Source of the DNA: Enterococcus crotali
Lineage (GTDB): Bacteria; Bacillota; Bacilli; Lactobacillales; Enterococcaceae
Length of the DNA stretch: 64,000 nucleotides
NCBI RefSeq assembly: GCF_000633635.1
Contig: NZ_AYPQ01000001.1
Coordinates: forward strand, 468,820 to 532,819
Reading direction: 5' to 3'
Below are positions 29,390 to 38,061 of this stretch, in pieces (position 1 is the first letter of the stretch; every line of letters begins with the position of its first letter). Under the pieces are notes generated by a model. That model was given only the letters and a program-made list of their open reading frames with translations, was not told where the DNA came from and searched no databases. A program made the translations under genes and the position numbers.

Positions 29390-29737
29390 ATGAAAAAAAT
29401 TAATCAATTTTTAGAACAAATTCCAGCATTATTATCGAGTAAAGTCTCAATATTCATTTATCTCTTTCTTTTTTTCTATCTAGTTGTTTTTGCTGTTTTA
29501 ACATTGTGGATTCCGCTATTAAAAAATGTCCAACCCTCAGCCAATGTTCAGTTGATATTGGGTAATTATACCAACGTGCTAAGTGCTCTAGGCGCGTCTT
29601 TAGCGGCTGGAAGTGGTACACTGATTCACCATAGTTTATCTACTTTACATAAAAAACATGATACAATGCATGATGAACTAAAACAAACAATCGCTGAACT
29701 TCATGAGAAAATCGATCGTTTGGAACGTGAAAAGTAA
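29390..29737 (+). CDS. Small membrane protein with C-terminal coiled coil
   Basis: A 115-residue protein I do not recognise. There are two hydrophobic segments, about residues 19-45 (VSIFIYLFLFFYLVVFAVLTLW) and 58-78 (VLSALGASLAAGSG region). They are followed by a charged heptad-like tail (DELKQTIAELHEKIDRLEREK) expected to form a coiled coil. Start ATG 29390 has GAGGAGC upstream. The stop is 21 bases before the helicase gene on the same strand, so both are likely in one transcript. The coiled coil could recruit the helicase or oligomerise at the membrane; that is inference. Confidence 0.6.
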   Translation: MKKINQFLEQIPALLSSKVSIFIYLFLFFYLVVFAVLTLWIPLLKNVQPSANVQLILGNYTNVLSALGASLAAGSGTLIHHSLSTLHKKHDTMHDELKQTIAELHEKIDRLEREK

Positions 29738-29758
29738 AGGTAGGTCAAGCAGAAATAT

Positions 29759-32326
29759 ATGACGATTTTAACAGATAAAAACGTAAATTGGCGAAAATAT
29801 CAAAAGCAGTTGATTGATCGCTTAGCAAAATATAAGTCAAATAATTCAATTCATCTCGTTGCGCCGCCAGGTTCAGGGAAAACCTACTTAGGCATTGAAA
29901 TCGTGCGTCAATTGGATCGTAAGACATTGATTTTGGTGCCTTCTCTTGTGTTAAAACAACAGTGGCTCGAGACTATCCAAACTGTTTTTTTGAAAGAAAA
30001 GACCGATCTGACAAAACTCTCTGACTCAATTGACAAGCCAAAAGAAATGACTGTTGAAACCTATCAAACGGTATACAGTCGCTTACGCGATCAATCCGAA
30101 TTTTTCCAAAAAGAAAAAATAGCTGTTTTAGTCTTAGATGAAGCCCATCACCTGAAAAAGAGTTGGGGAGAACTTTTGCTTCAGTTAAAAGCAAAGACAC
30201 CCGGACTGGTAACTGTTTCTTTAACTGCAACACCGCCATACGATGCGAATTTGCAGGAATGGCAGCAATATCAGCTTTTAAATGGCCCAATCGATGAAGA
30301 AATAAGTATTCCTCAGTTAGTGAAAGAGCAAGTACTAGCTCCCCATCAAGATTACCTTTATCTTATTTCAGCACCTAAGGGGATCGTGGAGCGTTACGAG
30401 CGATTTATAGAGCAGCAGGCGCAAGTGGTAGAAACAATTGTTGCAAGTGATGAAATTGCTGACTATTTACTGGAGCAGTCATTTATTCAACAACCGCAAG
30501 TTGAGGAAGAATTTATATATCAATCATTTGAAGTTTATTTGAGTGCATTGATATTTTTGCACATGCATGGGTATCAAATGACTGCTGAACATTGGCTACT
30601 ATTAGGCGTCACTAAGTCTCAAGGTGAAAAGATTTCGTTTCCAGTGTTTGAAAAACAGCATATGATTGATTTATTGGAATATCTGTATGAGCAAACACCT
30701 GAGTTGTTGTTATTTGATTACTTAGAGAAACAAGGATGGGTCGCTCAAAGAAGACTGCAATTATTTCCAGCCTTCTCTGAGAATATTTTAAATCGGGCGC
30801 CAGTCGAAAAAAAAGAAGCAATTGTTCGTATTTTACTTTGTGAATATGAAAAATTAGGTAAGCAACTTTCAGGATTAGTTTTGACAGATTTTATAAAAAA
30901 GGAAGTACTTTTAGGGAAAAATGGTGATTTGGATTATGGATTGGTCCCCATTTTTGACAGCTTAGTGCCTTATTTTAAAGAAGAACTAGCTTTAGCTGCT
31001 ATTTGTGGTGAGTTCTTAATTGTTCCTAAAGCGTTGGCTCAGTTTTTTTCTCAAGTTGCTAGCAAATCTAGTGAACACCCATACTTTAATGCATATATGC
31101 TTATTTATCCAAATGAGCAAAAGCGTGCGCAAGCATTAGCAATTTTGACGCAATTAGTGAATGAACAAACGATCCAACTACTGGTAGGAACAAGCAGTCT
31201 GCTTGGAGAAGGTTGGGATTGTCCGGCTATCAATACGATTATTTTAGCAAACCAATCCGTTTCTTTCGTTCAAACACAACAATTAAGAGGACGAGGGTTG
31301 CGCATTGATGGAAAAGGGAAGTCAACCAATATTTGGCATTTAGCTGTGGTACTTCCTGATCTTGAATACGAAAAACAAATTGACGTCAATCGAATCATGA
31401 AGCGAATGGGCTATGTCTGTGGATTAACATTTGCAACTCAGCCAGTAGTTGAAAGCGGAGTAGATCGATTTAACTTATTGAGTGTTCGATCGGGGAAAGA
31501 GATTGCTATTTATAATCAAGAAATGCTTTATTGGAGTGGAGAACGTAAACAGCTTCCTGCACTTTGGGCGTTAGCGTTAGAAAAAGGGAGTCATTTAACG
31601 ATGCCTTTTATTATTCGGAAAGATCAAAAGCAGCTTGATGCTAGTGACAAATCGTTGATCCTAAAGCAAAAAATCAAGCTCGCTCCAGCTAGAAAAACGC
31701 TATATTCCTGGATCGGTGTATCCGTTTTAACCCTAACTGGTATGTTTGTTACAGCTGTTACTCCGGTTGTAGGAACTTTTGTTTTAGGGATAGATGGCGC
31801 GGCGGTGTTATGTTTGCTCAATGAGGAAAAAATTAAAGCAGTAGCCTCAGAGTATTGGCGAAAAAAAATATGGCAAAAAGAAATCAAGCAAATTCGATAT
31901 TTTGCGCTTAGCATAATTCAAACCTTCATAAAAATGAATGTAATTGATCCTGATGCCATCAATCGTGTGACTATTGAAGCCTCTGATCAGGAATGTCTTT
32001 GCTATCTTGCTCAAGCTAGTTATCAAGAGGAGAATTTATTCCACGCTGCTATGGGAGAGGTTCTTTCTGAAATTCAGAGTCCTCGTTACTTTGTTGATAT
32101 GGGAAGCGGTAAGATCGTAGGAGTACCTGAATTTTTTGCACGGAACAAACAAACCGCTGAATTATATCAACAGAGCGTCAATCATTATTTTTCTGTTCAA
32201 AGTGAATTGGTATATTCTAGAACATTAAAGGGCAGAAAGAGGCTTGTCCAGGAAAAAATCTCCATGACAAAAGCTGCTGGGTATTCTGCTCAAAAAGAAA
32301 TTATAAGAAAAAATATTTGGACTTAA
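29759..32326 (+). CDS. Large DEAD/DEAH-type SF2 helicase with a hydrophobic C-terminal insert
   Basis: An 855-residue superfamily 2 ATPase. Walker A is APPGSGKTYLG (about residues 34-44), Walker B is VLDEAHHLKK (Asp127, Glu128), and motif III is SLTATPP (about 157). The second RecA domain has GTSSLLGEGWDCPAINTIIL (about 476-495) and motif VI QLRGRGLRIDGKGK. After the motor, around residues 648-690, is a strongly hydrophobic stretch (WIGVSVLTLTGMFVTAVT, then VVGTFVLGIDGAAVLCLL) that looks like one or two membrane helices, followed by a basic C-terminal domain. A middle insertion (about 215-420) has no recognised domain. A nucleic acid translocation role is secure; the pathway is unknown. Confidence 0.75.
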   Translation: MTILTDKNVNWRKYQKQLIDRLAKYKSNNSIHLVAPPGSGKTYLGIEIVRQLDRKTLILVPSLVLKQQWLETIQTVFLKEKTDLTKLSDSIDKPKEMTVETYQTVYSRLRDQSEFFQKEKIAVLVLDEAHHLKKSWGELLLQLKAKTPGLVTVSLTATPPYDANLQEWQQYQLLNGPIDEEISIPQLVKEQVLAPHQDYLYLISAPKGIVERYERFIEQQAQVVETIVASDEIADYLLEQSFIQQPQVEEEFIYQSFEVYLSALIFLHMHGYQMTAEHWLLLGVTKSQGEKISFPVFEKQHMIDLLEYLYEQTPELLLFDYLEKQGWVAQRRLQLFPAFSENILNRAPVEKKEAIVRILLCEYEKLGKQLSGLVLTDFIKKEVLLGKNGDLDYGLVPIFDSLVPYFKEELALAAICGEFLIVPKALAQFFSQVASKSSEHPYFNAYMLIYPNEQKRAQALAILTQLVNEQTIQLLVGTSSLLGEGWDCPAINTIILANQSVSFVQTQQLRGRGLRIDGKGKSTNIWHLAVVLPDLEYEKQIDVNRIMKRMGYVCGLTFATQPVVESGVDRFNLLSVRSGKEIAIYNQEMLYWSGERKQLPALWALALEKGSHLTMPFIIRKDQKQLDASDKSLILKQKIKLAPARKTLYSWIGVSVLTLTGMFVTAVTPVVGTFVLGIDGAAVLCLLNEEKIKAVASEYWRKKIWQKEIKQIRYFALSIIQTFIKMNVIDPDAINRVTIEASDQECLCYLAQASYQEENLFHAAMGEVLSEIQSPRYFVDMGSGKIVGVPEFFARNKQTAELYQQSVNHYFSVQSELVYSRTLKGRKRLVQEKISMTKAAGYSAQKEIIRKNIWT

Positions 32327-32404
32327 GCTGACCATACTTTAAAGCTTCCACGTGTTTATTGTATAAAGTAAGTTGGATTAGAAGGATTTATTTTGAATTT
32401 TGGG

Positions 32405-32492
32405 TGAGTTTGCTTCTGATCACGCCGTTTATTTGGATTTAGAGCCCAGGACAAAACTAATGTTTAGTTTTGTCCTGGGCTCTATTTTTTTT
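32405..32492 (+). terminator. Strong palindromic terminator carrying the dispersed repeat (copy B)
   Basis: A perfect 20-base stem, AGAGCCCAGGACAAAACTAA (32441-32460) with its complement at 32464-32483, is followed by ATTTTTTTT. The preceding bases TTGCTTCTGATCACGCCGTT match part of the repeat near 19994-20014, and the GTTTATTTGGATTTAGAGCCC section matches copy A. Confidence 0.85.
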
Positions 32493-32533
32493 GAATGATT
32501 GAAAACATTGGTCGTTCGAGTGGTTATTTGTTT

Positions 32534-32617
32534 AATGTTCGTGTTTTCATCTTCAATATACTTTTTTAAATGTTTTTTAGTAAAAATATAGATTAAATAC
32601 GAATTATTGTATATAAT
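32534..32617 (+). promoter_or_regulatory. PurBox-like pair and promoter upstream of guaD
   Basis: AATGTTCGTGTTT (32534-32546) is a PurBox in reverse orientation, and AAATACGAATTAT (32595-32607) is a weaker forward copy. TATAAT is at 32612-32617, so the second box lies in the promoter spacer. The arrangement suits PurR control by PRPP. No guanine riboswitch aptamer is recognisable in 32327-32649, which otherwise holds only terminator copy B. Confidence 0.55.
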
Positions 32618-32649
32618 GTTTTTGAATCGTTATGAGAGGAGTCTTTATT

Positions 32650-34026
32650 TTGTTTAAATTAGTTATAAAAGGAACCGCATTTTCTAGTACCGACTCAAAA
32701 CATGTAAAAGTTTTTGAGAACTCACTGTTTTGTATCTCTGAAACAGGAATAATCGCCGAAATTATTTCACCGGAACAAAAAGAATACGAAGCAACTATCA
32801 ACGAATATATATCAAAAAATAAATTTAAGGAATTAGCACAAGGTCAATATATCTTACCCGGATTCATCGATCTTCATATTCATGCGCCGCAATGGGCGCA
32901 AGCAGGGACGGCCCTGGATCTGCCTTTGTATGAATGGCTCAATACCTATACTTTTCCGCTTGAAGCTAAATTTTCTGATGTACAATTTGCAGAACAAGTA
33001 TATTCGAATCTAGTGTCACAATTAATAAAAAACGGCACAACGACTGCGTTGTATTTTGCGACCGTTCATCGTGAAGCTAGCTTAAAATTAGCAGAAATCT
33101 GTAGTGAGAAAGGTCAAAGAGGCTTAGTTGGAAAAGTTGTAATGGATGATCCAGAACAAAATCCTGATTATTATCGTGATCGTTCTGCTGCGACAGCTCT
33201 TTTGGAGACAGAATTATTTATTCAAGAAGTACTTGAGTTGAACAAACAAACTCCACAAGGTGTTTATCCAGTCGTGACACCTCGATTTATTCCAAGTTGT
33301 ACAGATGATTCGCTGGAAGGTTTAGGCGTATTAGCCGCTAAATATGATATTCACATCCAATCTCATTGTAGTGAAAGCGATTGGGCACATACGTTTGTTC
33401 AAGAGCGGTTTGGTAAAAATGATGCTCTAGCTTTAAATGATTTTGGGTTGATCACAGAAAAATCTGTTATGGCTCATTGCGGATTTCTTTCAGAGGATGA
33501 TATGAAGTTATTTGCTAAAAAAGGGACGGCTGTTGCCCATTGTCCAATTTCTAATGCGTACTTTGGAAATGCGGTGACACCAATTGCCAGACTACTCAAT
33601 GAACATCAAGTAGAAGTAGGTCTAGGCAGTGACATTTCTGGAGGCTTTTCTCCAAGCTTATTTGATAATATTAGACAGGCAGTCATGTCCTCTAGAATGC
33701 TGAATGATGGTGTCGACAAGGACTGTTGTAGTGAAAAACGAGGTGTTTCAGGGTCAAGTATTACATTAAATGAAGCTTTTTATCTAGCAACTGCAGGTGG
33801 TGGTGAATCATTGAGTCTGCCTATTGGTAAACTAGCTGTCGATTATATTTGGGATGTTCAAATTATTAACACCAAAGCATTACCACTTTTTTCAGATGAA
33901 GAACCGTTGATGACTCTTTTTCAAAAAATTCTTTACCTATCGCGTCCTGAAAGTATTGATGAAGTCTGGGTTCAAGGCAAAAAAGTGCATGATAAAAATT
34001 GGAAAGAGCTAGAGGTGCAAAAATAA
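32650..34026 (+). CDS. guaD: Guanine deaminase
   Basis: A 458-residue amidohydrolase converting guanine to xanthine and ammonia. The zinc-binding and catalytic motifs are in order: PGFIDLHIHAPQWAQAG near residues 73-90, HIQSHCSESD near 235-245, VMAHCGFLS near 275, TAVAHCPISNAYFG near 295-308 and VGLGSDISGG near 328. I chose TTG 32650 because GAGAGGAG lies eight bases upstream; the ATG at 32632 would contain that ribosome binding site within the coding sequence. A purine permease gene follows after one base, so guanine or xanthine uptake and deamination are coupled. Confidence 0.88.
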   Translation: MFKLVIKGTAFSSTDSKHVKVFENSLFCISETGIIAEIISPEQKEYEATINEYISKNKFKELAQGQYILPGFIDLHIHAPQWAQAGTALDLPLYEWLNTYTFPLEAKFSDVQFAEQVYSNLVSQLIKNGTTTALYFATVHREASLKLAEICSEKGQRGLVGKVVMDDPEQNPDYYRDRSAATALLETELFIQEVLELNKQTPQGVYPVVTPRFIPSCTDDSLEGLGVLAAKYDIHIQSHCSESDWAHTFVQERFGKNDALALNDFGLITEKSVMAHCGFLSEDDMKLFAKKGTAVAHCPISNAYFGNAVTPIARLLNEHQVEVGLGSDISGGFSPSLFDNIRQAVMSSRMLNDGVDKDCCSEKRGVSGSSITLNEAFYLATAGGGESLSLPIGKLAVDYIWDVQIINTKALPLFSDEEPLMTLFQKILYLSRPESIDEVWVQGKKVHDKNWKELEVQK

Positions 34027-34027
34027 A

Positions 34028-35398
34028 ATGATCGAAAATCAAGTGAAAGCATCAAAATTAACAGTAGGACCAAATGATGACTTATCAATCGGACAATCAG
34101 CATTATTAGGAATTCAACATGTATTGGCAATGGATGTATATGTGGTCCCATTCATTATTGCATCGATCATCGGATTGACGACAAAAGAATCTTCTGCATT
34201 GATCCAATCGACTTTTATTGCGGCAGGAATTGCTACGATCATTCAATCGTATTTTTGTATGAAACTTCCCGTAGCACAAGGACCTTCTTTTATCCCGATT
34301 GGTGCTGTTGCAGGTATTTATTTTGCCAATAACCAAAGTGGTAATGGCTGGGGAACGGTTTTAGGAGCGAGTTTAATTGGGGCTTTATTAGTCATCATTT
34401 TGGGCTTAACAGGTATATTTAATCGTTTGATCAAAACCTTTGTCCCGCCGATTGTGGGCGGTACGATTATTTTTATCGTCGGTTTGTCTTTGATGCCAGT
34501 TGCTTTGAGTGATAACGTTTTTACAGCATCTGGAGATTTAGGACAAAATATTTTACTAGCCGTGATTGCTGCATCTTCGCTTGTTTTGTTTGCAATGATT
34601 GGTTCTCGTTTTCCTGGGAAAGGACGGATCTTCCGAATTTCTTCAGTTATTTTAGCACTGGTTATTGGCTGTTTAGCGGCACAATTTATGGGTATATTAG
34701 ATTTATCACAAGTATCAAAGGCGCAATTGATCAGCGTTCCAAGCGTTCCGTTTGTTGATTTTCATTTTTCATTTGATTTATCTTCTATTTTGACAATGAT
34801 CATTATTTACATCGTTTTAATGGCAGAAACAACTGGTACGTGGTTTGCGGTCAGTAATGTTTGTGAGGAGCCTTTGACAGATGAGAACATCAATCGAGGA
34901 GTAGTTGGTGAAGGAATCGGCTGTTTCATTTCATCCATGCTTGGGACAACGCCTGTTACTGGATATTCGACAAATGCCGGAATCATCTCGATCACAGGTG
35001 TTGCCAGTAAAAAGGTCTTTGTGGCGGCAGGTGCTTGGTTTGTGGTATTTGGGTTATCAGGCAAATTATCTACATTGATTTCTTCAATTCCTTCTCCAGT
35101 AATCGGTGGTGTATTTGTGATTGTTTGTGGAATTATTTCAATCAGCGGAATCAAAGTGATTAAGGAAGTTGATATTAGCGAAAAAGAAATGTATGTAATT
35201 GCAATCCCAATGATTTTAACCTTGGCTTTGACTTTAATCCCCAAAGAATTTATTCAATCATTACCTCAATTTTTACAATATCTATTTGGCTCATCTGTAG
35301 CGACAGCATCGATTGCAGCAATACTATTGAATCGTCTGTTACCAAGCGAAAAGGTAGTGGAGCAATCAAGTGTGCAAGAGAAAGTAACAGCCATGTAA
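34028..35398 (+). CDS. pbuX: Xanthine/uric acid-type purine permease (NCS2 family)
   Basis: A 456-residue transporter with about 12-14 membrane segments of the nucleobase:cation symporter 2 family. Family features are IGQSALLGIQHVLAMDVYVV at the N-terminus and the segments QGPSFIPIGAVAGI and GTTPVTGYSTNAGIISITGV, which line the substrate site. It begins one base after guaD, so both are in one operon and the substrate is likely xanthine, guanine or a related purine. Xanthine as the substrate is inferred from the neighbours. PurBox-like sites follow the gene. Confidence 0.82.
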   Translation: MIENQVKASKLTVGPNDDLSIGQSALLGIQHVLAMDVYVVPFIIASIIGLTTKESSALIQSTFIAAGIATIIQSYFCMKLPVAQGPSFIPIGAVAGIYFANNQSGNGWGTVLGASLIGALLVIILGLTGIFNRLIKTFVPPIVGGTIIFIVGLSLMPVALSDNVFTASGDLGQNILLAVIAASSLVLFAMIGSRFPGKGRIFRISSVILALVIGCLAAQFMGILDLSQVSKAQLISVPSVPFVDFHFSFDLSSILTMIIIYIVLMAETTGTWFAVSNVCEEPLTDENINRGVVGEGIGCFISSMLGTTPVTGYSTNAGIISITGVASKKVFVAAGAWFVVFGLSGKLSTLISSIPSPVIGGVFVIVCGIISISGIKVIKEVDISEKEMYVIAIPMILTLALTLIPKEFIQSLPQFLQYLFGSSVATASIAAILLNRLLPSEKVVEQSSVQEKVTAM

Positions 35399-35413
35399 AA
35401 AGCAAATCTCTCT

Positions 35414-35539
35414 AAATCCGAACATTGAATAGTAATTCTAGTGTTTTTCGGCATTTACCTTTGACTTTTATAAATAGATAGTGTAAATTAGCATAGGTGT
35501 TTGAAAATACGAACTATCCAAAGAGTATTGTTCGTGTTT
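35414..35539 (+). promoter_or_regulatory. PurBox-like sites and promoter upstream of guaC
   Basis: AAATCCGAACATT (35414-35426) and AAATACGAACTAT (35505-35517) are forward PurBoxes. ATTGTTCGTGTTT (35527-35539) is an inverted copy, so the last two form a facing pair. TTGACT (35461-35466) with TAAATT (35484-35489) is a possible promoter. Control of guaC by PurR is inferred. Confidence 0.6.
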
Positions 35540-35578
35540 TTGCGTGTTTTAATAGAATTTGCTAGGAGGCAATAGAGT

Positions 35579-36556
35579 ATGAAAGTTTTTGATTACGAAG
35601 ATGTCCAATTGATTCCCAATAAATGTATTGTAAATAGTCGTTCTGAATGCGATACAGTTGTGAAATTAGGTAAGCATACCTTTAAAATGCCGGTCGTTCC
35701 AGCGAATATGCAAACGATCATTGATGAAGAAATCGCAGAATTTTTAGCAAAAAATGATTATTTTTATATCATGCATCGCTTTGACGAGAATGCTCGAATT
35801 CCATTTATTGAAAAGATGAACGCTAAAGGTTTGATCACTTCGATCAGTGTAGGGGTCAAAGAGGCTGAATATGGTTTTGTAGAAGAGTTAGCTAAACGTA
35901 ATTTGGTTCCCGATTATGTAACGATCGATATTGCTCATGGTCATTCTAATGCAGTGATCAATATGATTCAACACTTAAAAAAACATTTGCCAGACACTTT
36001 TGTTATTGCTGGAAATGTAGGGACACCAGAAGCCGTTCGTGAATTGGAAAATGCTGGAGCGGATGCAACGAAAGTGGGTATCGGACCCGGTAAAGTTTGT
36101 ATCACAAAAATCAAAACAGGTTTTGGTACTGGCGGCTGGCAATTAGCAGCCTTACGTTGGTGTGCCAAAGCAGCAAGAAAACCAATCATTGCTGATGGCG
36201 GGATTCGTACCCCAGGAGATGTAGCAAAATCAGTTCGTTTTGGTGCGACGATGGTCATGATCGGTTCATTATTTGCAGGTCACGAAGAATCCCCAGGCGA
36301 AACAAAAGTGGAAAATGGAGTTGTTTACAAGGAATACTTCGGCAGCGCTTCTGAATTCCAAAAAGGGGAAAAGAAAAACGTCGAAGGAAAGAAAATTTGG
36401 ATTCAACATAAAGGCAGCTTGGCTGATACGTTAGTTGAAATGCAGCAGGATTTACAGTCATCGATTTCTTATGCTGGCGGTCGTGATCTGGAAGCAATCC
36501 GCAAAGTAGACTATGTAATTGTGAAGAATTCAATTTTTAATGGCGATACAATTTAA
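35579..36556 (+). CDS. guaC: GMP reductase
   Basis: A 325-residue enzyme that reductively deaminates GMP to IMP with NADPH, feeding guanine nucleotides back to the adenine branch. The fold is IMP dehydrogenase-like without a CBS domain. The catalytic cysteine is in [19 protein letters not shown] (about residues 167-185), and the phosphate-binding block is [21 protein letters not shown]. The N-terminus [17 protein letters not shown] and the length match the Gram-positive GuaC group. ATG 35579 follows AGGAGGCAATAG. It has its own upstream PurBox sites and a terminator after it. Confidence 0.95.
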   Translation: MKVFDYEDVQLIPNKCIVNSRSECDTVVKLGKHTFKMPVVPANMQTIIDEEIAEFLAKNDYFYIMHRFDENARIPFIEKMNAKGLITSISVGVKEAEYGFVEELAKRNLVPDYVTIDIAHGHSNAVINMIQHLKKHLPDTFVIAGNVGTPEAVRELENAGADATKVGIGPGKVCITKIKTGFGTGGWQLAALRWCAKAARKPIIADGGIRTPGDVAKSVRFGATMVMIGSLFAGHEESPGETKVENGVVYKEYFGSASEFQKGEKKNVEGKKIWIQHKGSLADTLVEMQQDLQSSISYAGGRDLEAIRKVDYVIVKNSIFNGDTI

Positions 36557-36573
36557 ACTAAGATGCACACTAA

Positions 36574-36604
36574 GAAAGAAGCGTATTTTGCGCTTCTTTT
36601 TTAT
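36574..36604 (+). terminator. Terminator of guaC
   Basis: AAAGAAGCG (36575-36583) pairs with CGCTTCTTT (36591-36599), followed by T residues. Confidence 0.9.
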
Positions 36605-36619
36605 TTTAATTATTTTTAC

Positions 36620-36662
36620 TTTACCTGTCGTAGTAATCGTGGTATAGTAATTACAACGACAG
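36620..36662 (+). promoter_or_regulatory. Inverted-repeat operator around the padR promoter
   Basis: CTGTCGTAGTAAT (36625-36637) and ATTACAACGACAG (36650-36662) are inverted repeats, 12 of 13 positions complementary. A TATAGT -10 element (36643-36648) lies between them, with TTTACC (36620-36625) as a -35. The layout fits autoregulation by the PadR protein encoded just downstream. Confidence 0.65.
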
Positions 36663-36699
36663 ACGTAGTACGTTAGATGAAGTAATTGGAGGTGATTCA

Positions 36700-37032
36700 A
36701 TGATCGGCAGCGATGCAATCAGAGGGTATAATGATACATTCATTTTATCTGTATTGCAGGAAGGTGATTCATATGGTTATGCGATTTCGAAAAGAATCAC
36801 AGAAATTTCTGAAAATAACTATTCGATTAAGGAAACGACATTGTATTCAGCTTTTAACCGTTTAGAAAAAAATGGATTTATCCAATCATTTCCCGGCCAA
36901 ATTACGCATGGTAAAAAGAGAACATATTATAGAATCACATCATCTGGGCAAGCCTATTTAGAAGAAAAAATAGCGGAGTGGGTACTGACAAAAAAAGTTG
37001 TGGAGCGTTTTATCAAGGAGGAGAAATCATGA
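36700..37032 (+). CDS. PadR family transcriptional regulator
   Basis: A 110-residue winged-helix repressor. Features are FILSVLQEGDSYGYAISKRI at the N-terminus, ETTLYSAFNRLEKNGFIQS as the recognition region and KKRTYYRITSSGQAYL as the wing, all typical of PadR. The C-terminal dimerisation helix is short, placing it in the PadR-s1 group. Ribosome binding site GGAGGTG lies before ATG 36700. The stop overlaps the start of the next gene (ATGA), a layout seen for many PadR-plus-membrane-protein pairs. It likely represses its own operon through the inverted repeat upstream; the inducer is unknown. Confidence 0.9.
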   Translation: MIGSDAIRGYNDTFILSVLQEGDSYGYAISKRITEISENNYSIKETTLYSAFNRLEKNGFIQSFPGQITHGKKRTYYRITSSGQAYLEEKIAEWVLTKKVVERFIKEEKS

Positions 37033-38003
37033 AAACTATTAAGGATTATATTGACAGTCTATTTTTAGGAATAACTGAAACTAGTCAAACAAAACAATTA
37101 AGAGAAGATTTATTAGCCAGTGCAGAAGATCGTTACGAAGATCTAAAAAGTCAAGGGAAATCTGAAAATGAAGCAATTGGTGGCGTGATTTCAGAGTTTG
37201 GCTCGATCGATGAATTACTGGAAGAAATGAATATAAGACAAGATTTTATAGATGAAAAAGGGTTTGAATTAGATGAAATTACAATAAATGAAGCAACGGT
37301 ATTTTTGAAAATTTACCATAGAGCTGCAACACTTATAGGCTTAGGTGTAATGGTTATCATGTTAGGAATTGCTACTCTTTTAGCTAGTATGGAATTTTAC
37401 GGAGAAGGTATTGCTGAAGGATTTGGTGTACTATTTATCTTCCTAGGGGCGGCGATTGGTGTCCCATTATTTATTATTTCAGGAACAAGTATAACGAACA
37501 TAAATAAAAAATTAGATGATCGCCTTATTCCTATTCAGCTAAAGAGTGAAATAAAGAAAAAAAGAGAAACGTTTCAGCGCTCATATATTTTTTGTATGGT
37601 ATCTGGCGTAGTGTTGTGTATTTTAGCAGTAATACCCGTTGTTTTTTTTACCACAATATATGATGCAGAATATTTTGGTGCTGCTTGTTTAATGCTAATA
37701 GCCTCTTTTGGCGTTTTCTTCTTTATTTTTGGCGGCGTGATTATGGGAAGTTTTACAAGAATACTTGAACAGACTTACTTTATTTCAGATGATGCTAAGC
37801 TGGGGCCAAATGCTAAAGCAGAACGAAACAGTAAGAGGCCAATATGGTTACAAACACTTGAAAAAATTTACTGGCCGATAGTGACTGCGATCTTTTTGTT
37901 ACAAGGATTTCTCTTAGGAAATTGGGGAACAGGCTGGACTATTTTTCCAGTAGCGGGAATCGCTTTTTGGATAATAGAAAGTATTTTTACTAATAATGAA
38001 TAA
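37029..38003 (+). CDS. HAAS/DUF1700-type membrane protein paired with PadR
   Basis: A 324-residue protein. Residues 1-75 form a soluble helical HAAS/permease prefix domain (IKDYIDSLFLGI, LREDLLASAEDRYEDLKSQG, AIGGVISEFGSIDELLEEM). This is followed by about five or six membrane segments, for example TLIGLGVMVIMLGIATLLAS and IFCMVSGVVLCILAVIPVVF. Start ATG 37029 overlaps the padR stop; the longer frame to 36978 only repeats padR sequence out of frame. Proteins of this type are often regulated by PadR and linked to envelope stress. I cannot give a more exact function. Confidence 0.8.
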   Translation: MKTIKDYIDSLFLGITETSQTKQLREDLLASAEDRYEDLKSQGKSENEAIGGVISEFGSIDELLEEMNIRQDFIDEKGFELDEITINEATVFLKIYHRAATLIGLGVMVIMLGIATLLASMEFYGEGIAEGFGVLFIFLGAAIGVPLFIISGTSITNINKKLDDRLIPIQLKSEIKKKRETFQRSYIFCMVSGVVLCILAVIPVVFFTTIYDAEYFGAACLMLIASFGVFFFIFGGVIMGSFTRILEQTYFISDDAKLGPNAKAERNSKRPIWLQTLEKIYWPIVTAIFLLQGFLLGNWGTGWTIFPVAGIAFWIIESIFTNNE

Positions 38004-38010
38004 AAAGATG

Positions 38011-38052
38011 CTCCGCATATTTCGGGAAATCCCTGGAATATGCGGAGTTTTT
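38011..38052. terminator. Bidirectional terminator
   Basis: CTCCGCATATT (38011-38021) pairs exactly with AATATGCGGAG (38037-38047). A T run follows on the plus strand and an A/T-rich tract on the other, serving the converging genes. Confidence 0.85.
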
Positions 38053-38061
38053 ATACAAAAA

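Noticed and set aside
32327-32649. Guanine riboswitch ahead of guaD
   Set aside because: The conserved aptamer sequences of the purine riboswitch are not found; PurBox-like sites are present instead.
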